DNA from: Diphasiastrum complanatum
Lineage: Eukaryota > Streptophyta > Lycopodiopsida > Lycopodiales > Lycopodiaceae
Assembly: GCA_029204225.1 (NCBI GenBank)
Contig: CM055099.1
Span: 63,783,614 to 63,847,613 of the forward strand
Reading direction: 5' to 3'
Length of the DNA: 64,000 bases
A model generated the notes under the pieces. It ran no database searches and was not told the origin of the DNA. It saw only the letters and a program-made list of their open reading frames with translations. Below are positions 13,242-24,640 of this stretch, one piece after another; positions within the stretch are counted from its first letter, which is position 1, and the number at the start of each line of letters is the position of its first letter. Both the position numbers and the translations under genes were made by a program.

Positions 13242-16054
13242 ATCCTGAACAATCGCAAAGTAATCAACCCATGACTGAAATGATTAAACAGCTTCAGTCA
13301 TGGAAAGATTAGATTAGTGTATGCATAGAAATATGTGGATTGTTGCTAGATCAGCAAGCATCTTCCAGAGCTGAAACAGCTACTTACAGGCCATATTTTC
13401 TGTCACTGATTCTGAAGTTGTTTCTTACCTCTATCTACTTTTCCCCGTTCTCAGATAACCCAAATTCGGCAGATAAGATAGAATAAAACAGATACCCGGT
13501 TTGTCAACAATCTGCAAATGTATTTGAGGGATCATGCATGGTAAGAAAATTTTCCAGCAGGATTGTTCCGTTCATGGCCATTTTGGGCATTTTGTTCATT
13601 CAAAGAAGTTCACAACAACATTCAAATTTCACCCATTCAAACTTCTTAGCTTTGATGCCATAACCATAAGCTATTGTGATAAATTGTTAGCAGCTCTAAG
13701 TGTCACTCCCTAGGTGAGTTTTGAGCATTGAAATGAATATGCTTCATTGCAATTTTTCTTTCTTTTTAAATTTTCAAATTTTGAATGCCATAAGTGATAT
13801 GTCACTAGTAGGTGACTTTGAGCATTGAGAGTTTCTTTGTTTTAATAGGCAATTTTTGGTTTTTTTATTTTTCAGCCATTTGAATGCCCTACTTACTTCA
13901 AAGCTTTTGATGATATATCAACCACCTTGTTTATATCACATCCTATTCTAGCATCTCTCATTTCATCCATTTAGTAAAGGGGTAGGCCACCTCTCTCAAG
14001 CACCTCATAGTAAGGAAGGCTCGAGGAAGAGAGCCTTCCATTGCACTAAGTTTAAGATATAAAAAATATAATCTAACTATAGCTTGGTTCAAGCAACCTT
14101 AATGTTACATACTCAAGGTTCCTCCACCCTTTCTAATTTTAATGAGCATCATCACAAGAATTTTACAAATTTGTAAGGTTCCTTTCATATAAGACCATGT
14201 CTAATATATTGGTTTTATGTCGTGTAAGTCCTCCTCCAAGTACACAGACTTTTTCAGGAGGTCTTTACAACTTTACAAAGTGAAAAACATCACATTGCCG
14301 AGGTAAAATTTTAGATCAAATTTGAGGGCATTATATGTGTAACAGATTTCTTAATGGTGAGCCAATTACAACTCCTAAAGCCTTGTTCTCATATTTTGAG
14401 ATTTATTTTAGGCTTAGTCAAGGGCGCCGCGTTAGTGTAAGGAGCATGCCACTTCCAAGGCATGTTGCCACTTCGATGGTAGGTTACCTCAATAAAGGTG
14501 TCATGCCCATTGATGGACTGACGTAGGATCTACGTCCTATAAGGAGATCAGAAGGCCTATAAGCTCGACCCATAAATTAGTTATGCTTATGAGGCATTTG
14601 GGCCCTTATGGCATTAAATCATAATCAATGGTTAAGGCCTACAACCTATGATAGTGGATTTATATAGAACTAGCAGTGACTCATCATTTAGTGGCAGATG
14701 TGGCCTAGTTAGGCTATTGATGTGTCTCAATGAGATGTCCCAATTCACTCCCTAGTTGGTGTAGAGCCTTGGAGGGTATAAGTATACCCATGGGCTTCTC
14801 CAGGAGGAGAGCTCGATTAAGAGCAATAACTACATGTTGCTAGATTGACATCTCTCCTTGAGCTATATATTGCTAGTGGTCCATGTTTTTGGGGTTAACA
14901 TCCAGTTGATCTAGGTTTGGTTGGGTATGTTGTATCCACCATTTGTTCCCTATGTGTCAAGTTGGAGCCAACATCCTAGTTTGTGCTTGTCTTGAAAGTG
15001 GTAGCAGAGCCTGTTGGGCAGATTTTTCGCCGAGTTGGAAGATCAACGAGGGAAGTGCCCACACTTCCCTTATGTGAGTGATCAGGGTAACGCCGCTTCC
15101 AATCCCGGGGGCCATCCTAATCACCTTGTACTCCTGGGTCAATGAGAGTTTTCTAGGCTCTCATAGATATGACTGTCAGGAGATGAGATGGCTAACACTG
15201 CCTCAATTAATTTTGGACTTTTTAATTTATTTAGGACTATTTTTTACATGTGGTACCAAAAGAGCTAGATAAAAAAAACAATAAAAAATTAGTAATTGTT
15301 GAAGTGGGATTTTCTCGAGTTCAAATCTCATTTCAACACAACTATAAGCTAAACAAGACAAATTTGGTCAACGAGAACCAATTTAGTTTTTTAAATTTAT
15401 TGACGCTTTTTTCCAATAGCTATGAGGAATCCTTCATATGCAAGCTACTCTTGGATGTTAGAAATGCCATGAAGATAAGACGAGTCTGAAAATTGTTCAC
15501 TTAGGTTTCTCTCATTGCATATATTTGTTGAATTTTTCTCAAGCGCAAGTGTTTGAAAGACACCAACTTTATTTGTTTGCAATTATTGCCATCTCAAAAC
15601 AGTACACATTAAAGGAAAATGACATAAGTTTGCAATGGCACATTCACTAATATTTGTCTTGTCACAGCTGCGAAAAAGATAGGAGCCGATAACATGCTGC
15701 AAAGATCTACCTACAACAATCACCATTGTGGAAGAACAATATCTTCAAATAAAGTTCAGTAAAATCTGTGTATAGACTTTTTCATCAATAAATGAAAGCC
15801 CAAGTTGGGCATCAATACATGTATCCTCTGGGCTCCCAAATTCAATAAAATGGAGCTACATTTAATATATAAATGTATACTTTCCTATCAATTCTATACA
15901 TTTTCAATTTATCTTTGTTCTATGCTATCTATATTTTTCTAATCTTTATTTAGTATAATAAGATCATCAGCAATGCCATCATCAACTGGGGGTGGCTGAA
16001 GCTTTGCCCTCGCCAATATGCTCAGGATAATTTCTTGCCTGAATCTGTACACTT
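13242..16054. other. Repeat-derived interval without a gene
   Basis: No supported frame. It contains a degenerate 100-bp tandem duplication (units near 13700 and 13800, each with GTCACT...GAGCATTGA), a perfect 9-bp stem hairpin GGAAGGCTC/GAGCCTTCC at 14014-14039, and TGGTAGCAGAGCC at 14999-15011. The last resembles a tRNA-Met primer-binding site with one mismatch and may mark the end of a decayed LTR. Confidence 0.45.
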
Positions 16055-16703
16055 GGGCTACTGACTCCAGCCAACTGGCAGTCACATTAAACGACCTAAT
16101 TACTTAGTATAAATCAGCTGTTCTCATACATCTCATTATCAATATATTGTGAATTTTGAAGGAGTTGAATGTTATTACACAACGCTTCCTACGCTCTTAT
16201 CAAGTAGATCGTTCACAACCAAAAAATATTGTAGTTAGCTCTCTATCAAGCTTTTAAGCTTGAATTCTCTTGAGCATTCTAGCTCAGTCTTTTAGAGACT
16301 TATTTTAGAGTTGCTATTGTGCTACTGCTTATCAAGAGAGTCGCTTATTTCAGACTTATTCTCAGTTACTCAGAAATAGCTTTAGAGTGCGCGGTATCTA
16401 TTTGCTATTGTTTTGCGCTCATTAGCATTGGATCTTGTTTTCTTGAATCAATACTATTTTCTTATTGCATTCAGTTTGTGTCAAAATGCATGCATCTCTG
16501 TATTGCTTTTGTAACTGGTAGAAATTATCTGAGAATTCAATACTTTATGTTTGGCTATGTAATCACTTAGTATCTAGCAAAAGTTAGTTGCTAAAGATTG
16601 GACGTGATTCCCATCACTACTGCTTTGTTCAATTTTTGATAGGCGTAGTCATGCATTGGAAGTAGGAAGTTTCCGCTATTCCATTACTCACCTATCTCCA
16701 ACA
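16055..16703 (+). repeat. 5' LTR of copia element A (partial)
   Basis: Ends in CAACA directly before a primer-binding site. Nearly the whole segment recurs in reverse complement at 19459-20025. Its left end is where that similarity stops, so the true LTR start may lie further left. Confidence 0.65.
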
Positions 16704-16736
16704 TGGTATCAGAGCGTACCTATATGGTATCAGAGC
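16704..16736 (+). promoter_or_regulatory. Primer-binding site, present twice
   Basis: TGGTATCAGAGC, complementary to the 3' end of initiator tRNA-Met, occurs at 16704-16715 immediately after the LTR and again at 16725-16736. Only the first is at the standard distance from the LTR. Confidence 0.8.
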
Positions 16737-16920
16737 ATTGATTCTTCTTCAAGGCCTAATACTATTTCAAAGTGCAAGCTCTTATACTTGATATCTTTCG
16801 CGATATCAAATTATTCTTCAGTTTGAATCAATTTGTTTCAGTATCAGAAAATTGGTTTCTTGTTGTTGGCATCCTACATCTTAGCGTCATCGATACAATC
16901 GACAACAGACTAAGTTCTAG

Positions 16921-19328
16921 ATGGATTCTCAAAGTAAAGCTGGTTTTATCGCAGACAAGCTGAATGGATCAATTATTATTTGTGAAAATTTAAGATGACC
17001 TTGCTAATCGCCAACGAGGTGTGAGATGTTGTTACAGGTATCGAAGTAAAACCTGAAGATGACACAGAAGACTCAAAATGTAAATCGAAGGATGGTAAAC
17101 CTGTCGTGCTTATTATTCTCAATGTAGTCAATAAAGCATTACTATGGCATCATCACTTAGGACACTTGAATTATGCATCTACTTCGAACATGTCCAGACA
17201 ATCCCTAGCACTTGATCTTGACTATTCTTTTGGCAAAGTCGATCTCCTTGTTTGTCATAGGTGCATCCTTGGAAAGCAGACTAGGATTCGTTTTAGATCA
17301 AGTCATAGGCATGTGCAAAAGGTCTATAAGATGTTGTTCATAAAAATATATGTGACCTATGCAAACTCCTTCATTACTAGATGCAAAATATTTTATTACT
17401 TTTACTGACGAATTCTCCAGAAGAACAACTGATTACTTCATTAAGCAGAAATCAGAAGCTTTCATCAAGTTCAAACAATTCAAAGAGCATGCAGAAAATA
17501 AAACTGGTAAACAAATCAAAGCATTGAGGTCAGATAACAGCGAAGAATACATTTCCACCGAATTCAAGGAGTATTGCCTTGATTACAACATTGAGAAACA
17601 ATACATTACCTCCTATTCGCCTCAGTCATATGGTCTTGCTGAGAGAAAGAACAGAACCTTAGTTGAATCGGCAAAGTGCATGTTATCACATGCGACACTT
17701 CCGAAGTTCTTTTGGGCTGAAGCCAGCAACCTATATTCAGAAAAGATGTCCTAATAAAGGTCTCTCAGAAAAACCACCATTCGAAGTTTGGACAGGTACC
17801 AAACCTTCTTTATCAAACTTATGAATTTTTGGATGTACTGCTTATGTGTAGATTCCTCATGATTTCAGGAAGAAGCTCGACTTCTAGAGTATCAAATGTA
17901 TTTTCATCAGGTACACTACTTCTGATCAAGCCTAGAAGTTGTTTGATCCTATCGAGTCAAAGATATTCACTAGCCGGGATATCATCTTCATCAAAGATCA
18001 GTTTATCAACCTCAAAAGAAAAGGCAAAGCCCATGTAGCCGATCTATCAGATTTTCCTGACCTATTAAACTTTCCAGTTCCTCAGTCAACTATTCCCATT
18101 GAAGGTCCAAGATCATCTACTCTTGATGAACAACAAATCAATAGTGAATCAGAAGATGATGATGATGTAGTTCATCAACTATAGTATGATGAAAATTATC
18201 AACTTCCTCTATTTTCCAAAAGATCAACAAGAACTAGTAGACCACCTACCAGGTATATCGACGAGTCTGCAGCCTACTTTGTTCATGAGCCGACGACTGT
18301 CGAAGAGGTACTTCGTCAGCCAGATTCTGATCTCTGGAAAGAAGCTATGGGTAAAGAGTATTCATCTCTTACCAGAAACTTAGACATGGACAATTGTCGA
18401 ATTACCTACTAGCAGAAACGTAGTTGATTGCAAATGGATTTTCAAGGTCAAGTACAAAGCAGATGGAAGCATTGACAAAAGAAAAGTCTGACCTGTCGCC
18501 AGAGGATTTTCTCAGGTATACAATGCCGATTACATTGAGACTTTCAGTCCAGTAGTCAAGCATTCTTCTATTCGACTTTTATTATCGTTTGCTATTGCAA
18601 CATATTTGGAAATACATCAAATGGATGTACAAAGAGCGTACCTCAATGGAGTTATTGAAGAAGACATTTACATGCTGCAACCCGAAGGTTAAATTATCGA
18701 GGATAAACACAATCATGTGTGTAAACTCCATAAGGTACTTTATGGTATGAAGCAATTTGCTTGAGCATGGTTTCAAAGGACCAATACTTTTCCTATTGAT
18801 CACGACTACACACCTAGCTCTTCAAATTCGAATGTTTACTTCAAGACAGTGCAACAATCTTTTATCATTATCACTTTGTACGTGGACGACAAATTGCTCT
18901 TTAGCAACATTATCAATCTGATAAAAGAAGGCAAGACGATGCTATCTTCTGAATTTGACATGACCGATCTGGGCGAAGCTCATTTCTGTCTTGGTATTCA
19001 AATTTATAGAGACAAAAACTGAAAGTTGATCTACGAGGTACATCTACAATATGTTAGTCAGATATAATATGATTAATTGCAACTTAGCTCTCTCACCATG
19101 TCTCAAATTGTCAAAGGACCAATGTCCTCAAACAATTCAAGAGAACATTCTAGGAGTAAGCACATTGAACTAAAGTATCACTATGTCAGAAGCAAAGTTC
19201 TCGACAAAGAGGTCAGATTGTAGTACTGTCAAACGTAAGATATGACAACGGATATTTTTACTAAAGCATGAAGCTTGGATGCACACAGAAAGTTCTGTGT
19301 AGAACTAAGTTTAAAGGTCAACGGGGAG
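16921..19328 (+). pseudogene. Copia element A, gutted gag-pol
   Basis: A gag start (MDSQSKAGFIADKLNGS) lies at 16921 and soon shifts frame. Most of gag and all of protease are deleted. A GAG-pre-integrase segment (17140-17340, LLWHHHLGHLN then a CHRC zinc pair) leads into integrase (17405-17950, with ALRSDNSEEY, SYSPQSYGLAERKNRT and a K-F-W-A-E-A stretch). Reverse transcriptase follows at about 18390-19020, with VDCKWIFKVKYKADGS, HQMDVQRAYLNG and the catalytic LYVDD. Only the tail of RNase H remains (19150-19310, KHIELKYHYVRSKV). Several stops and frameshifts make it non-functional. The order IN before RT identifies Ty1/copia. Confidence 0.85.
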
Positions 19329-19458
19329 TGTTGGATTATTCTCCTTCCTACTAATCAACTAATCGGTTTTTAATCTTCATCCAACTATTTATCCAGTTCT
19401 ATAGATTTTCCTGTGTTTTTATATAACTTGTAGAACTACAAGTCTTTTTATGACAACT
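19329..19458 (+). repeat. Start of the 3' LTR of copia element A
   Basis: TGTTGGATTATTC begins right after the purine-rich AACGGGGAG. The LTR runs 130 bases and then meets an inverted LTR copy at 19459, so it is interrupted or rearranged. Confidence 0.55.
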
Positions 19459-20025
19459 TGTTGGAAATAGTTGAGTAATGGAATAGTGGGAACTTCCTAC
19501 TTCCAATGCATGACTACGCCTATAAAAAATTGAACAAAGCAGTAGTGATGGGAATCACGTCCAATCTTTAGCAACTAACTTTCACTAGATCTGACACAAA
19601 TTGAACACAATAAGAAAATAGTATTGATTCAGAAAAACAAAATCAGATGCTAATGAGCACAAAACAATAGCGGATAGAAATCGCACACTCTAAAGCTATC
19701 TCTGAGTAACTGAGAATAAGTCTAAAATAAGCGACTCTGCTGATAAGCAGTAGTGCAATAGCAACTCTAAAATAAATCTCTAAAAGGCTGAGCTAGAATG
19801 CTCAAGAGAGTTCAAGCTTGAAAGCTTAATAGAGAGCTAACTACAATACTTTCTGGTTGTGAATGATCTGCTTGATAAGAGCACATGAAGCATCATGTAA
19901 TAACACTCAGCTCCTTCACAATTCACAATATATTGACAATGAGATGTATGAACAGTTGAATATTACTAAGTAATTAGGTCGTCGAATGCGACTGCCAGTT
20001 GGCTGGATCTGCTGGCATTCATCCA
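19459..20025 (-). repeat. Inverted LTR copy adjoining element A
   Basis: Reverse complement of 16055-16703 with about 90% identity by eye, including CCATTACTCAACTATTTCCAACA as its LTR end (on the plus strand TGTTGG at 19459). It is either a solo LTR of the same family inserted backwards or the product of an inversion. Confidence 0.8.
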
Positions 20026-20109
20026 ACTCCTTCTCAAAAATTGATTGCTGATAAGCGATGATAATTGGCTCTAAACAGTCTGCCTACATAAATGAACATG
20101 ACTGTCACT

Positions 20110-20400
20110 ACAGAAATGAACGTAAACTGTTATCAAGAAAAGCGACAGTGTTGCAAAAAAGACGACAATGTCGGTTTTCTGCGAGAAATGTGACAGTGTC
20201 GCAAAATCTCATTTCCTTAATATTTGGGGTAGCCCCACACTTTGCCAAAGTCATTTTCTTAACATTTGAGGCACTTTGAAAAAATGCAAAGAAATGCGAC
20301 ACTGTATTTTTACTCGTAATTTTTGACAGGCAAAAAATGCGAAAAATGTGACACTGTCGGATTTTTGTAGAGAGAGAAAGCTTGACACTGTTGTCAAACT
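20110..20400. repeat. Cluster of GCGACACTGTC-like motifs
   Basis: Six diverged copies of a 10-13 base motif occur in both orientations, at about 20142, 20163, 20191, 20296, 20349 and 20383. They are separated by AT-rich spacers. Similar GCGACA/TGACAC wording recurs at 22685-22760. Confidence 0.6.
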
Positions 20401-20419
20401 CTGTGTATTTCTGCAGAGC

Positions 20420-21265
20420 TTTGTATTGAGAGTTAAAGCACTTAATGATGAGCTAGCATGCGTTGATGATAGCATTAAGGAAATAGAACTTGTGCAAGTT
20501 GTACTTTCTAAAGCACAAAATCATGGTGAGTCTTCTTCTTATGATAAGAAGAAAGATAGGTCTAAACTGAAGTGCCTCTATTGTGGCATCAATGGGCATT
20601 TTGCTAGTGATTGCTACAAGAAGAAGAGAGATCAAGGAGACAAGCAAGGTAATCTAACTCTTGATGAGGATGGTGTTGATGTTCAAAACACAAATGATGA
20701 TGATTTTGTGATGTCTTCATGTTTAAGTTCTATTTTTGGAGATATTGATCCATGGTGGATTGATAATGGAGCAAGCTCACACGACTTTTCACAAGGAGTT
20801 TTCACTTCTTTATTGGCATATAGAGATAACAAGAGGGTTATCTACACGACCAATGATGGTGAGTGTGCAATCAAAGGGTTTGGCACAATTCCTATTTCTC
20901 TCTTTCCTAATAGGAATGTTCATTTGAAGGATGTTTTGTTCATACCTACTATTACTAAGAATCTACTTAGTGTGAGTCAAGTGCTAAGCAAAGGTCTTAA
21001 GGTGGAGTTTGATGGAGATGCTTGTATGATCAAAAGGAAGGATATCTTGATTGCAAAAGGTAAAAGGCAAGAGAAGTTATTCAAACTAGATGCTTGTGTT
21101 ATTGCTAACCAAGTTGGATGTGTGGCAAGGAAGCAAATATCCATACAAGAGGTTTAACATAAGAGGATGGGGCATCTCAACTTCAAAGCATTGGAGGTAA
21201 TGGCTAGAAAGCAAGTTGTGATTGGTTTTCCAAGATCCTTAACTAGGATCAATCAAGATCTGGTC
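20420..21265 (+). pseudogene. Copia fragment: gag C-terminus and protease
   Basis: A plus-strand frame with a zinc knuckle CLYCGINGHFASDC (CX2CX4HX4C) and an aspartic protease start WWIDNGASSH. The usual DSGA is DNGA here, with the catalytic aspartate kept. LKDVLFIP and NLLSVSQVL follow, then a GAG-pre-integrase start (RMGHLNFKAL) up to about 21265. There the sequence switches abruptly to a minus-strand copia fragment. Integrase and RT of this copy are absent. No true ATG opens the frame. Confidence 0.8.
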
Positions 21266-22645
21266 TAGTGCATAGCATAACATACATCAAAGATCCGATT
21301 AATGAATGCAAAGAGTATTTCGCTAAGTCGAGTACTTCACTTTTGGTCTCAGCACAAGAAAGTTTAGTCAATACTATGCTTGGATCCATTGGTGTATCAA
21401 TTGGTTTGCAATCAGACATATGAAATTTTTCTAAAATGCCTTTTAGATATGTCTGTTGGCTAAGATAGATCTATTTTGTGATCTATTCCTAGTAATGTGA
21501 AATCCTAATAAAGAATGAGCAGCGCCTAGATCAGTCATGTCAAATTCCTTTGACAGATCACTCTTAGTAGTGTTCAGTAGGAAAGTGTCATTAGACAAAA
21601 TAAATGCATCATCTACATAAAGAGCTATATGGACCGAATTGACATCTATATACTTGGAATGAACATTATAGTCAGCTGAATTATTTACAAAACCCAATTG
21701 AATGAGATAAGAGTTGATTCTTTCCAACCATGCCCTTGTGGCCTATTTTAGACCATAGATTGCTTTTTGCAGCTTGCACACTTTGTGCTCTTGGCCTTTG
21801 ACTTCGAATCCGGTTGGAAGGTATACAGCTCCTCTTCGATGTAGCCATTGAAAAATGCTATCTTGACATCCATTTGATGCATTTGGAGGTCTTCTCAAAA
21901 TGCAAGCAATCAGAGTCCTGTGAAATCATAGTATATATGTTCTTGAAAAATTACATCCTAGAAACAAATGCTACATTGGTGGATGGACCATAAACTTTAT
22001 AAGCCTTATGTTCTTCGGGATAGCCAATGAAAATACATTTATTTGTCCTATGATTCAGCTTCTTCCTAAGTTGTTTAGGAATATGAACAAAACATATACA
22101 ACCAAATATTTTTAAATGGCTGACACTAGGCTTGTGTCTATGCCATACTTCATAAGGAGTTGTGTTGTTGACAACTTCAATGTTGGATCTGTTCTATACA
22201 TAATAGGCTGTGGCAATAGCTTTTGCCCAAAACTTCGCATGTACATGCGCTTGATGTAGCATAGATTTGGCAGTTATCTTAGAGACTGATAATAGGTTCT
22301 TAGATAGCTGAGGTACCTGAAGAACATTCTAAACATAACTAGAAAGATCATTCTTGAATACGATCTTGACTATCCCTTTGCCTTCCACGCGAATGGTGCT
22401 TGAATATCTGAGGTAGATGAATTGATCCCTGTTATAAGTTGTGTACTCAATAAACCATTCCTTGTGAGAAGTTATGTGTTGGGTAGTGCCACTTTCCAAA
22501 TACTAGTTGTCATAGTCTTCGTTGCTACATTTGTAAGCCATTAACAGGTGTGATGGTTTGTCTCCATCAAAATCTTGCTCCTTGAATTTTGTCGCATTGG
22601 AGGAGTCTGGTCTAACTGTTTACAACGGTTGATATTCAAACAGAC
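21266..22645 (-). pseudogene. Copia fragment on the minus strand: protease, integrase end, RT
   Basis: Read 5' to 3' on the minus strand there is a protease-like block (22640-22270: YLESGTTQHITSH, NVLQVPQLSKNLLSVS), then the C-terminal integrase block (22255-21970: FGCICFVHIPKQLRKKLN, KCIFIGYPEEHKAYK). Reverse transcriptase follows (about 21900-21270), with ALYVDDAFILSND, FDMTDLGAAHSLLG and YLSQQTYLKGILEKF. The integrase core is deleted and there are several stops. It abuts the plus-strand fragment head-on at about 21265. Confidence 0.8.
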
Positions 22646-23110
22646 GCTCTATTCCAGGGTCAAATAATTTCTGTTCAAGAATATTTTGCGACAGTTTGTC
22701 TCTTCGTTATAGCTTCGTGTTTCGCAAATGTTTGTGACACTTGTCTCTTCGCGACATCTTCGTGTTTCACGAATTGTTTGAGACAGATGACAGTTTTGAG
22801 CTTGAAAAAGAATCCAGAATATTTTGCAAATTGTTCACGACAAGTGAGCTTTGAACAAGAAACATAATATTTTGTGACAAGATTCTGTTTGCGAATCTTT
22901 TGAGCTTTAACAAGAAACCACGAGCTTCTACAAGAAACTGCTTCGCAAATACTTCGCGAATCTTTTGAGTTTTAAGCAAAATATATTTTGCGAATCCTTC
23001 GAGGTTGATCACGAATAGAAATGTTTTGAGTTTGCATTTGTTTCTCATCCTTTGTCAATTAAACTGTGCACTTTGTTAATAGAATCGAGATCTGTCTGAT
23101 CAGGTGTTCT
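22646..23110 (-). repeat. LTR-type sequence of the minus-strand copia fragment
   Basis: The reverse complement of 23035-23100 matches 62985-63055 closely (ATCTCGATTCTAYYAACAAAGTGCACAGT...). That region precedes the primer-binding site of the copia element at the right window edge. Both copies carry repetitive GAAAC/TTTCG wording. This places it as LTR material of the same family, adjoining the gag-proximal end of the minus-strand element. Confidence 0.6.
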
Positions 23111-23469
23111 ATATCTGGAATTTAAGTCCATAGTTGTCTCCTTGTTGATACTATTTCTATTTCAAGATTCTTCTTGCACATGTTTTTATGAATCATCTAG
23201 GTCAGATGCAACCTCTTTTGGGTTCTATGTCTGCTCATCTGATACCTGCAGGAATCATAGATTTTTTCTGTTTTGCTATTCTGCAAAATTACTCTCATTC
23301 TGTGTACAGAAGAATGTCGGGTAAAATACACGGGTATCTGCTAGCAGTTTGACAACTTGCAATTTCTTTACGAAATCGAATCAAATCAGTTGATTTATTG
23401 GAAAGTCAACTTCATCGACTTTCCAGCCAATCTACATCAAAGGATATCTATTCCCGTCTAATTCTACAT

Positions 23470-23760
23470 TCGAATGTCAAAGCATTTTGAAGAACATCAA
23501 AGACCTGGCCATCTTCGACTTCTTCAACCATCAAGTCATTCGACATCCAAAGTGTCCGAAGTGTCCGACTTCTTCGACAACTTCGACCATCAAGGCATCT
23601 GAAGTACCCAAAGTCTCCGACATCACCGATGTGATCGAAGTCTTTGAAGTATTTGACATCTTCGACTTATTTGACTTCTTCGATAATATATTGATCCAAC
23701 TACTTTGAAGTCATCCGAAGGATCCGACATCTTCGACAATCAACTTGTTCAACTACTTTC
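23470..23760 (+). repeat. Degenerate TTCGAC-rich simple repeat
   Basis: Dense, irregular repetition of TCTTCGAC, TTCGAAGT and CCGAAGT. The 73-codon frame at 23487-23708 is a by-product (FEVFDIFDLFDFFDN) and I do not call it a gene. Confidence 0.6.
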
Positions 23761-23776
23761 CGAAATATACGAAGGG

Positions 23777-23900
23777 AAGGAACCGCCAAGGCAAAGGCTG
23801 TAGTCTAATATGAGTCACCGCAGGCTACCGCAAGGAACCACCAAGGCAAAGGTTGCGGTCTAATATGAGTCACCGCAAGCTACCGCAAGGAACTACCAAG
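23777..23900 (+). repeat. Tandem repeat, 55-bp unit
   Basis: AAGGAACCRCCAAGGCAAAG starts at 23777 and 23832, and a partial third unit starts at 23887. The first two full units differ at only a few positions. Confidence 0.85.
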
Positions 23901-23959
23901 CACCACCAGAGACCGCAAGAGTCAATGCTACGGTGATTATTTGAAGACCAGGCACCACT

Positions 23960-24360
23960 AAAAACCAAATTCTAGCAATTGCGGTCCACATACAGTTGCG
24001 ATGAGCACTGTCCTATAAGTCTCATGTACACATTGTACAGCTATCATTATAAGTCAAATACTTCCAAAGTACAATGACAGACATAGTTAGATGACAAGCA
24101 TTTATTGTAATTAAATACATCGATGTAGTGTATAAATACATTTTCATCATGCACTATATGTGATGCTCCGCCAACAGAGCGAATGATATTGAGCATCCAA
24201 GTTACGCCTCCATTTTTCGATTGTAACGTATTCAGTGATGTTCAAGCTTTCATTGTAATATAGAAGCAACATGTTCTTCATATGTGTTTAACGTAAATGT
24301 ATGATGTTGTGATTTAATTACACTTTAACTGTTTTTTCACGCTTGTTCATTCACTCTGAT
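23960..24360 (+). repeat. Possible LTR end with promoter
   Basis: A TATAAATA box near 24130 is followed by a transcribed-looking stretch. An ATG-started gag-like frame begins shortly after, near 24372. No primer-binding site was seen. Confidence 0.25.
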
Positions 24361-24371
24361 CAGATCACGAA

Positions 24372-24640
24372 TGTCTACGACTCCTCAGTTGTTTCAGAAA
24401 CTCAAGAAAGAATATCTCAAATGGACAATGAGAGTCCTAATTTATTCATTACCTATTCATGGTTTTCTCATAACTCAATCACTTAAAATGCTTCCTTCTA
24501 GAAGATGCTACCTCTACCTCTGCTAACCACTCTCTCCAATGACACTTTTGCAAACTCAACATCCTTCAAGATTTATGAGCAATTGCAACTGAGCTTTCAT
24601 GCAAATGCCTCCATTTCTCTCTACAATGCTCGATCATAGA
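24372..24640 (+). pseudogene. Weak copia gag-like remnant
   Basis: The frame starts MSTTPQLFQKLKKEYLKWTM, which has the shape of a copia gag N-terminus (a short leader, then a KW-M-R helix). It breaks after about 40 codons. LSFHANAS follows in another frame. Low confidence. Confidence 0.25.

Noticed and set aside
15262-15345. SINE-like box B (GAGTTCAAATCTC)
   Set aside because: No box A at the right distance and no target duplication.
23487-23708. 73-codon acidic/aromatic frame
   Set aside because: Generated by the TTCGAC/GAAGT simple repeat.
22646-23900. CRISPR-like array
   Set aside because: Repeats are irregular, lack uniform spacers, and lie in plant LTR sequence.
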